This document shows, one piece after another, positions 1-4,675 of a DNA stretch of 6,158 bases. Source of the stretch: Acidimicrobiia bacterium (GTDB taxonomy: Bacteria > Actinomycetota > Acidimicrobiia > Spongiisociales > ZC4RG35); assembly GCA_030623125.1 (NCBI GenBank), contig JAUXMQ010000075.1:1-6158 (forward strand), read 5' to 3'. The notes beneath the pieces were generated by a model. It saw nothing but the letters and a program-made list of their open reading frames with translations. It was not told where the DNA came from and made no database searches. How positions within the stretch are numbered: the first letter of the stretch is position 1; every line of letters starts with the position of its first letter. Position numbers and translations under genes: made by a program.

Positions 1-88
1 AGTGCTCCAGTCGTGATGGGCCGCCGGCCTCCCCCTGCCAGGCGTTCAGCGCGCCAGCGAGCCGATCGACGTTGGGGGCCTTTCTCAT
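1..88 (-). CDS. Possible 5' end of a minus-strand gene, partial
   Basis: On the minus strand an ATG at 88-86 opens a frame that stays open to the window edge. It gives 29 residues beginning MRKAPNVDRLAGALNAWQGE, with a plausible helical, alanine- and leucine-containing composition. I do not recognise the family and no function can be assigned. There is no good Shine-Dalgarno sequence before the ATG, and 29 open codons in GC-rich DNA can occur by chance. If real, it would be divergent from the FtsK gamma-domain gene starting at 148, leaving a roughly 60-base shared upstream region. Sequence to the left of the window would settle it. Confidence 0.3.
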   Translation of the reverse strand, partial: MRKAPNVDRLAGALNAWQGEAGGPSRLEH

Positions 89-147
89 GACGGGATCACA
101 CCAGTGACAGCAAGGTTCGCCGCAGCGTCTCCGAGACCAGCGGTATC

Positions 148-471
148 TTGTACCGGTTTCGCGCCCGGGCACGCGCTCCCTCAACCGACGCGGTGGCTGC
201 CGCGGCCGCGGCTGCCCAAGCCGAAGACGAGAACGACGTCGACGCCGATCTGATCAGACAGGCGACGGATCTCGTTGTTCGCTCACAGCTCGGTTCGACT
301 TCGATGCTGCAGCGCAAGCTGAGGATTGGTTTCGCCCGCGCGGGGCGGGTCATGGATGCCCTGGAGAGGAAGGGCGTCGTGGGGCCCTCGGTGGGGAGCA
401 AAGCGCGCGACGTGCTGATGACGGTCGAGGAGCTAGAAGAGATTCTCAACTCAGAGACTGCCGCGGTCTGA
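148..471 (+). CDS. Free-standing FtsK/SpoIIIE gamma-domain protein (or 3' remnant of ftsK)
   Basis: The product is 107 residues from a TTG start. Residues 1-11 are arginine-rich, 15-24 are almost all alanine, 25-33 are acidic, and about 33-91 match the FtsK gamma domain, the winged helix that reads the polarity-defining KOPS/SRS sites on the chromosome. Diagnostic stretches are STSMLQRKLRIGFARAGRVM (about 50-69) and VVGPSVGSKARDVL (about 77-90), both close to actinobacterial FtsK C-termini. A full FtsK is about 700-1300 residues, with membrane segments and a RecA-like motor. None of that is upstream: the same frame has a TGA at 88-90, and the other two plus frames over 1-150 show no FtsK-like sequence. 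No clear Shine-Dalgarno precedes TTG 148, so the start is uncertain (GTG 193 is an alternative). It is either a small independent DNA-binding protein or a remnant of a rearranged ftsK. The domain call is firm; the functional status is not. Confidence 0.72.
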   Translation: MYRFRARARAPSTDAVAAAAAAAQAEDENDVDADLIRQATDLVVRSQLGSTSMLQRKLRIGFARAGRVMDALERKGVVGPSVGSKARDVLMTVEELEEILNSETAAV

Positions 472-472
472 A

Positions 473-494
473 CTGCCGCCTGCGGAGCCGGCAG
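473..494 (+). terminator. Possible hairpin terminator after the gamma-domain gene
   Basis: CTGCCG (473-478) and CGGCAG (489-494) form a perfect 6-bp inverted repeat around a 10-base loop, starting one base after the TGA of the FtsK gamma-domain gene. No T-tract follows, so it is not a classical intrinsic terminator. Hairpins without U-tracts are often proposed as terminators in actinobacteria. Its position between an ended gene and the start of the pdh operon fits that role. Confidence 0.35.
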
Positions 495-510
495 GGTGGT
501 ACACAACTGA

Positions 511-522
511 GTTGGCTCCAAC
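511..522. promoter_or_regulatory. Inverted repeat, possible operator upstream of pdhA
   Basis: GTTGG-CT-CCAAC is a perfect inverted repeat with 5-base arms, lying 52 bases before the TTG start of pdhA. A possible -10 hexamer, TATGCT (529-534), sits just downstream, which would place the repeat in the -35/spacer region where a repressor would act. No convincing -35 hexamer lies at the correct spacing, so the promoter itself is a guess. TTGG/CCAA arms are seen in GntR-type operators such as that of PdhR, but this alone does not identify a regulator. Confidence 0.28.
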
Positions 523-563
523 ACGGTTTATGCTCGCTAGCTCGCGCTTCTGACTTCACGCAT

Positions 564-569
564 AAGGAA
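564..569 (+). promoter_or_regulatory. Shine-Dalgarno sequence that fixes the TTG start of pdhA
   Basis: AAGGAA lies 5 bases before TTG 575 (the AGGA core is 6 bases away). This is the best ribosome-binding site before pdhA. It supports starting at TTG 575, which includes the ParB-like leader, over ATG 689, which is preceded only by a weaker GGGG (677-680). Confidence 0.6.
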
Positions 570-574
570 CGAGC

Positions 575-1711
575 TTGAGTTCACGTAAATCAGGGCTGGG
601 CCGCGGTCTCGAGGCCCTCATCCCATCCGCATCCGGGACGACGCGCCCCGTATTATCCGATCAGACTCAGATCGATGGGGTTCCCTCGATGTTTGGACTG
701 GTGAATTCGGACGGGTCGGTTCGCGACCGTCTCCCGATAACTGTGGAGGACATGCGGGACCTGTACGCCGACATGGTGGAAGCCCGAACATACGACGAGA
801 AGTCGATGGCGATGCAGCGTCAAGGACGACTGGCCACCTACGCGCCGTTCCGCGGCCAGGAGGCTGCTCAGATCGGCGCGGCGGCAGCTCTTCACGAAGA
901 CGATTGGGTTGTCGGGACCTATCGGGACGCCGCTCTCAACTGGCGCGCCGGCTACCCGTGGCGTTTGCTTGTCCTCGGGCGAACAGGGGACGAGCGTGGC
1001 GGTGAGTTACCAGAGGGCGTGAACGTGCTGCCACCGTCGATCACGGTGGGCGGCCACATGATCCACGCCGGGGGGTTGGCATGGGCGGAAAAACTCCAGG
1101 GAAGCGAAAGGATCGCACTTACCTCTTTCGGCGACGGGGCCACGTCAGAAGGTGACTTCCACGAGGCAATGAACTTCGCCGCCGTATTCGCGACGCCGAC
1201 TGTCTTCCTGTGTCAGAACAATGGTTACGCGATTTCCTATCCGACTGCAGAGCAGACCAAATCGAAAACGATCGCCGCCAAGGCAGAAGGATACGGGATG
1301 CCGGGGGTTCGCGTTGATGGAAACGATGTGGTAGGAGTGTTGGTCGCCGTTCGCGAGGCTGCGGATCGGGCCCGAAAGGGGGAGGGGCCAAGTCTGATCG
1401 AGGCTGTCACGTACCGGATGGGGCCCCACACCACCGCGGACGACCCAACCCGTTACCGGGACGAGGCCGAGTCGAGGGACTGGGAGGATCGAGACCCGCT
1501 CCTCCGTGTTCGGCGACTCCTCGAGAAAGCGGGGGGCTGGACCGACGAGTGGCAGGCGGAGCTGGAGAAAGCTGCCTCCCGGGTCATCGAAGAGGCCGTT
1601 GAGTGGGCCGAGGACGTGCCTGAGCCGACCTTTGAGCAGATGATGGGCCGGGTGTTTGCGGAGAGATCCCGTTCTCCGACCCAACAGCCGGATGGGGCCG
1701 CCGATGAATGA
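575..1711 (+). CDS. pdhA: 2-oxoacid (pyruvate-type) dehydrogenase E1 component, alpha subunit
   Basis: E1-alpha, with E1-beta, carries out thiamine-diphosphate-dependent decarboxylation of pyruvate or branched-chain 2-oxoacids and passes the acyl group to the E2 lipoyl arm. The 378-residue product shows the TPP-binding motif from GDG (186-188) to NN (215-216), the upstream family signature QRQGRLATYAPFRGQEAA (81-98), conserved histidines near 161 and 164, and the loop around MGPHTTADDPTRYR (282-295) that covers the active site. Pyruvate and branched-chain E1-alpha are hard to tell apart by eye, so substrate choice is uncertain. The start is TTG 575, backed by a good Shine-Dalgarno sequence. 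Residues 1-38 are extra relative to a compact E1-alpha starting at Met39 (ATG 689, 340 residues), and residues 5-18 closely resemble the conserved ParB N-terminus. Its stop overlaps the start of pdhB, indicating translational coupling. Confidence 0.93.
   Translation: MSSRKSGLGRGLEALIPSASGTTRPVLSDQTQIDGVPSMFGLVNSDGSVRDRLPITVEDMRDLYADMVEARTYDEKSMAMQRQGRLATYAPFRGQEAAQIGAAAALHEDDWVVGTYRDAALNWRAGYPWRLLVLGRTGDERGGELPEGVNVLPPSITVGGHMIHAGGLAWAEKLQGSERIALTSFGDGATSEGDFHEAMNFAAVFATPTVFLCQNNGYAISYPTAEQTKSKTIAAKAEGYGMPGVRVDGNDVVGVLVAVREAADRARKGEGPSLIEAVTYRMGPHTTADDPTRYRDEAESRDWEDRDPLLRVRRLLEKAGGWTDEWQAELEKAASRVIEEAVEWAEDVPEPTFEQMMGRVFAERSRSPTQQPDGAADE
587..628 (+). other. ParB-like N-terminal peptide fused in frame to E1-alpha
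   Basis: Residues 5-18 of the E1-alpha frame read KSGLGRGLEALIPS. GLGRGL-x-AL-I/L-P is the strongly conserved N-terminal motif of chromosomal ParB proteins, the segment that stimulates the ParA ATPase. Nothing else of ParB is present: after about 20 linker residues the sequence becomes ordinary E1-alpha. The leader has its own Shine-Dalgarno sequence and there is no stop between it and the E1-alpha domain. Either the 5' end of a parB gene was captured here, or E1-alpha really carries a ParA-contacting tail. Confidence 0.6.
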
Positions 1712-2681
1712 ACTGAACCTCGCCCAGGCCCTGAATGGTGCGCTGGACACTGCGCTGTCCTCCGACGATCGGGTAGTTCTGCTCGGGGAGGACATCGGGC
1801 GCACCGGAGGCGTTTTCAGGATCACAGATGGGCTTGCGGACAAGTACGGGACGGATCGGGTGTTCGACACCCCGGTCGCCGAGTCTGGCATCGTGGGAGC
1901 AGCGTTTGGCATGGCCATCGCCGGGATGAGGCCGGTGGCCGAGCTTCAGTTCATGGGATTCTCCTATCCGGCATATGACCAGGTCATCAATCATGTTGCC
2001 CGGATCCGAAACCGCTCCAATCACCGATTCACCGCCCCGCTGGTGATCCGCATCCCCTACGGCGGCGGGATAGGCGCAGCCGAGCATCATTCGGAGTCGA
2101 CAGAGGCCATCTACGCGCACATTCCGGGTGTCAAGGTCGTTGTGCCGTCCACACCCCGAGACGCCCGCGGATTGCTGCTCGCCGCCATCGAGGATCCTGA
2201 CCCTGTGTTGTTCCTCGAACCGATCAGGCTGTATCGGGCCATCAAGGAGCAGATCCCTGAGATTTACTACCGGGTTGACATCGGCCCGGTTCGTGTCGAG
2301 CGACAGGGTGTCGATGTCACCCTGTTTGGCTGGGGAGCGATGATGAAAGAGACCCGGCAGGCGGCTTCTGCTCTCGAAGAGGAAGACATCTCGGTGGAGG
2401 TGATCGATGTCCGAACATTGACGCCGCTGGATCGTGATGGGATCGTGGCCAGTGTCGAGAAGACCGGTCGGGCCGTGGTAGTACACGAGGCTCCATTGAC
2501 CGGAGGGTTTGGGGCTGAGATCGCCGCCACCATCCAGGAGCAATGTCTCTACTCGCTGCTGGCGCCGGTTCAGCGGGTTACCGGTTGGGACACGGTCTTC
2601 CCGCTGAAGCGCTCGGAAGGCCACTACCTTCCGTCAGTGGATCAGATAATTGCCGCCGCGAGAAGGACATTGGAGGAATAG
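1704..2681 (+). CDS. pdhB: 2-oxoacid (pyruvate-type) dehydrogenase E1 component, beta subunit
   Basis: This is the partner of E1-alpha in the E1 heterotetramer; the TPP cofactor sits at the alpha/beta interface. From ATG 1704 the product is 325 residues, the usual family length. Family landmarks are LLGEDIGRTGGVF (26-38), FDTPVAESGIVG (54-65) with the catalytic-site glutamate at 60, IPYGGGIGAAEHHSES (117-132) with the conserved histidine near 128, and FLEPIRLYR further on. A longer frame from 1656 exists, but its extra 16 residues overlap pdhA and do not look like E1-beta. The GATGGGG at 1691-1697 is a reasonable Shine-Dalgarno for ATG 1704, with ATG 1692 as a less likely alternative. The start overlaps the end of pdhA by 8 bases, a typical coupled arrangement for equal subunit synthesis. 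Nothing unusual is visible in the protein. Confidence 0.95.
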   Translation: MNELNLAQALNGALDTALSSDDRVVLLGEDIGRTGGVFRITDGLADKYGTDRVFDTPVAESGIVGAAFGMAIAGMRPVAELQFMGFSYPAYDQVINHVARIRNRSNHRFTAPLVIRIPYGGGIGAAEHHSESTEAIYAHIPGVKVVVPSTPRDARGLLLAAIEDPDPVLFLEPIRLYRAIKEQIPEIYYRVDIGPVRVERQGVDVTLFGWGAMMKETRQAASALEEEDISVEVIDVRTLTPLDRDGIVASVEKTGRAVVVHEAPLTGGFGAEIAATIQEQCLYSLLAPVQRVTGWDTVFPLKRSEGHYLPSVDQIIAAARRTLEE

Positions 2682-2844
2682 TGGTCTGTTGCGTAAGTCC
2701 GGTAGTGCGTTTGCGCGAGGCAGGGGCGTCCCACCCCGAGACGCACAACGAAGGCGCATCGGCGAGATGTGTCGAGGCGGAGGACGCCTGGAGAGACGTC
2801 AGTTGCCCGTCGAAACGTCAGCGTACTTGCGGAACGGGCCATTG
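2682..2844 (+). other. Structured 163-base spacer between pdhB and pdhC
   Basis: No convincing gene lies here. The pdhC frame is open through it, but the translation (arginine- and glycine-rich) does not resemble an E2 N-terminus. It contains inverted repeats: GTGCGT (2705-2710) with ACGCAC (2741-2746), enclosing GGGG (2723-2726) with CCCC (2734-2737); and AGGCG (2775-2779) with CGCCT (2785-2789) around a 5-base loop. ACGTCAG occurs twice, at 2796-2802 and 2815-2821. The other junctions in this operon overlap by 8 bases or are separated by 2 and 17 bases. The spacer could therefore carry an internal promoter, an RNA processing site or an attenuator; I see no clear promoter hexamers. Confidence 0.4.
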
Positions 2845-4089
2845 ATGGCTCGCGAGTTCAGACTTCCCGACATAGGCGAAGGCCTCACCGAGGCCGAGAT
2901 TGTCCGCTGGCTGATTGCCGAGGGCGACCCGGTTGCCGCCGACCAACCGATCGTCGAAGTGGAGACCGACAAGGCGGTTGTCGAGATTCCGTCGCCGTAC
3001 GGGGGAATCGTGGTCCGCCACGGCGGCGCCGAGGGAGAGACCATCGAGGTCGGGGCGGTGTTGGTGGTGGTCGGCTCACAAGAAGAGGCCGTGGGCGCAG
3101 AGCCGGCAATCGCAGTATCGGAGGCCGCTCCCATTGTTGGGACCTTGATCGAGGAGGCCGAAGTCATCGAGTCGGTACCCGAGCCGGTCACGCCTGTCAC
3201 CACGTCGGTGAAAGCCCTGCCAGTAGTTCGCAAACTGGCTCGTGACGCCGGACTCGACCTGGAGACCGTCACCGGGACCGGAACGGGAGGACGGATCACC
3301 CGAGAAGACGTCGAAGCTGTAATTTCCACCACCGCTTCTCCATCGGTGAGAGAGGCGGCTCGGCCCGAGACAGAGTCGGCGATGCCTACAGTTGCCACCT
3401 CAACGAGCCAAGACGAGCGTCGTCCCATGTCTCGTCTGCGTCGCACCATCGCAGCCAACATGTCGAAGAGTTGGGCAGAGATTCCCCACGTGACAACCTT
3501 CGACGACGTCGATGCGACGAGGCTCCTCGAGGTCCGCATCGCGCTAAGTGAGCGACACGAAGTCAAGATTCCCATTGAGGCTCTGCTGGTGCGCGCGGTG
3601 CTTCCCGCCTTGAGCGCTTTCCCGGAGTTCAACGCAACCGTGGACGGCGATGACCTCTTGGTGCATGGCTCCCACGACATCGGAATCGCCGTGGACACAC
3701 CCGATGGGCTTCTCGTGGCGGTGATTCGTGATGCCGACACGAAGGGAGTTCTCGAGCTCGCCACCGAAGTCGCACGGTTGGGAGAGGGTGCCAGAGAACG
3801 CACGCTTTCCCCCGACGAGCTCACGGGGCAAACCTTCACCGTTTCCAACATCGGTGCAGTAGGCGGTGGGCACGGGACTCCAATCGTCCCTCCGGGGACG
3901 ACGGCCATCCTCTCGATCGGCCGCGCAAAGTCGAAACCAATCGTTTACGACGGCGATCTGGTCATTGCTCCGGTGATGCCGCTGTCGCTTTCGTATGACC
4001 ATCGGGTGATCGACGGTGGCATGGGTAGACGGTTCATGGCGATGCTCATGGAGAATCTCGAAGAACCGGCCTTGTTCCTGGCCGGTTAG
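2845..4089 (+). CDS. pdhC: 2-oxoacid dehydrogenase E2, dihydrolipoamide acyltransferase
   Basis: E2 is the core of the complex: its lipoyl arm takes the acyl group from E1 and its catalytic domain transfers it to CoA. The 414-residue product has one lipoyl domain (about 1-78) with the lipoylation site ETDKAVVEIPS, Lys43. An acidic/proline/valine linker follows, then a peripheral-subunit-binding domain (about 124-160, VRKLARDAGLDL and GRITREDV) and the catalytic domain (about 190-414), ending with the active-site motif SYDHRVIDGG (His386, Asp390). The start at ATG 2845 is chosen because MAREFRLPDIGEGLTEAEIV is a classic lipoyl-domain beginning; the open frame from 2650 adds 65 unrelated residues. 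GGAACGGG (2831-2838) is a modest ribosome-binding site. Whether it serves pyruvate or branched-chain substrates is not decided by sequence. Its stop is 2 bases before the AhpD-like gene, which matters because mycobacterial AhpD is reduced by an E2 lipoyl group. Confidence 0.95.
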   Translation: MAREFRLPDIGEGLTEAEIVRWLIAEGDPVAADQPIVEVETDKAVVEIPSPYGGIVVRHGGAEGETIEVGAVLVVVGSQEEAVGAEPAIAVSEAAPIVGTLIEEAEVIESVPEPVTPVTTSVKALPVVRKLARDAGLDLETVTGTGTGGRITREDVEAVISTTASPSVREAARPETESAMPTVATSTSQDERRPMSRLRRTIAANMSKSWAEIPHVTTFDDVDATRLLEVRIALSERHEVKIPIEALLVRAVLPALSAFPEFNATVDGDDLLVHGSHDIGIAVDTPDGLLVAVIRDADTKGVLELATEVARLGEGARERTLSPDELTGQTFTVSNIGAVGGGHGTPIVPPGTTAILSIGRAKSKPIVYDGDLVIAPVMPLSLSYDHRVIDGGMGRRFMAMLMENLEEPALFLAG

Positions 4090-4091
4090 GA

Positions 4092-4658
4092 ATGGCTCAC
4101 ATCCACGTTCTCGAATACGACGAGACCAGCGGTGTCGCCCGTCGCGAATATGACGCGGCAACCCGGCGTGCCGGTCGGATATGGAACATCGTCTCGATTC
4201 AGAGCCAGCTTCCCGAAGTGATGCGCGACTCGATGAGGCTCTATCAGTCCATCATGTATGGCCCTTCCCCGCTCTCGCGGGCACAGCGGGAGATGATCGC
4301 TGTCGTGACGTCACGGTCAAACGAGTGTCACTACTGAATAGTTGCCCATCTGCACGACCTCCGGGACGAGGTCGACGACCAGAAGATGGTGGACCGGTTC
4401 GCGAACAACTGGCGGACCGCTCGACTGGATGAGCCAACCCGAGAACTGCTCGAGTACACCGAGAGACTCACCGCCAGACCTGGTGCTGTTGGTGCAGCCG
4501 ACATCGAGCGTCTCCGTCGTCACGGCTTCGACGACGCAGCCATCTCCAGTTGTGTCCAGGTGGTTGCCTACTTCAACTACATCAACCGGATAGCCGAGGG
4601 TCTCGGCGCACCGGTCGAGGACTGGCTTGCTGACGACGGGCGGTCGCGGGAGGTCTAG
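4092..4658 (+). CDS. AhpD-like peroxidase-related selenoprotein, in-frame TGA read as selenocysteine
   Basis: This belongs to the AhpD/carboxymuconolactone-decarboxylase-like 'peroxidase-related' family, small helical proteins that reduce peroxides or disulfides with a CxxC-xxx-H active site. ATG 4092 gives 81 residues ending SRSNECHY, then TGA 4335-4337, then 106 more codons in the same frame to TAG 4656-4658. Read through, it is 188 residues, normal for the family. Family landmarks span the TGA: PLSRAQREMIAVV (60-72, with Glu67), Cys79-His80-Tyr81-[Sec82]-Ile-Val-Ala-His86, then HGFDDAAIS and VVAYFNYINRIAEGLG near the end. Position 82 matches the catalytic second cysteine (Cys133 in M. tuberculosis AhpD), and His86 matches its partner His137. 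A SECIS-like hairpin follows the TGA. AGGA (4088-4091) abuts the ATG, so translation probably depends on coupling with pdhC. The alternatives are a TGC/TGT-to-TGA nonsense mutation or a sequencing error. The downstream half shows no decay, which argues against a pseudogene. Confidence 0.8.
4335..4337 (+). other. Candidate selenocysteine codon (TGA) at the catalytic cysteine position
   Basis: This TGA is codon 82 of the AhpD-like gene, three residues after Cys79 and four before His86. It replaces the second cysteine of the CxxC motif, giving CxxU. Substitution of a redox-active cysteine by selenocysteine at exactly the catalytic position is the hallmark used to recognise selenoproteins. Confidence 0.78.
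4338..4388 (+). promoter_or_regulatory. Candidate bacterial SECIS element
   Basis: Directly after the TGA, CGACCTC (4355-4361) pairs perfectly with GAGGTCG (4368-4374), a 7-bp stem closing a 6-base loop, CGGGAC (4362-4367). The loop begins 24 bases after the TGA and has G at its second position. Bacterial SECIS elements typically have the apical loop about 16-37 bases from the TGA with a G among its first two bases, so both rules are met. The stem may extend through an internal loop, with CATCT (4347-4351) pairing AGATG (4384-4388). This hairpin would recruit SelB with Sec-tRNA. It lies within coding sequence, so its bases also encode residues just after Sec82. No folding energy was computed. 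Confidence 0.7.
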
Positions 4659-4675
4659 TGCTCTAGCCTTCGTCC

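Noticed and set aside
96..524. 142-residue minus-strand frame opposite the FtsK gamma gene
   Set aside because: It is serine/alanine-rich and mirrors the gamma-domain codons. The last 20 residues look somewhat protein-like, but there is no family match I can recognise.
1656..1703. Earlier start for pdhB
   Set aside because: The added 16 residues lie within pdhA and lack family similarity. ATG 1704 has a Shine-Dalgarno-like GATGGGG and gives the normal 325-residue length.
2650..2844. 65-residue N-terminal extension of the E2 protein
   Set aside because: The frame is open, but the translation is arginine/glycine-rich and unlike any E2. The lipoyl domain starts cleanly at ATG 2845, and the extension overlaps the end of pdhB.
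1145..3908. Long minus-strand open frames antisense to pdhA, pdhB and pdhC (1145-1918, 1584-2624, 2799-3908)
   Set aside because: Their translations are low in recognisable motifs and rich in Arg, Ser and Pro, as expected from the reverse of GC-rich genes. The plus strand carries clear conserved enzymes there.
4092..4337. An 81-residue AhpD-like protein ending at TGA 4335, or a pseudogene
   Set aside because: It would end just before the catalytic residue, while the remaining 106 codons of the family continue intact in the same frame with a SECIS-like hairpin. Selenocysteine explains all of these at once. A nonsense mutation or sequencing error remains possible.
4386..4658. Separate 90-residue gene starting at ATG 4386
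   Set aside because: It is the C-terminal half of the AhpD-like protein, without the active site and without a convincing ribosome-binding site.
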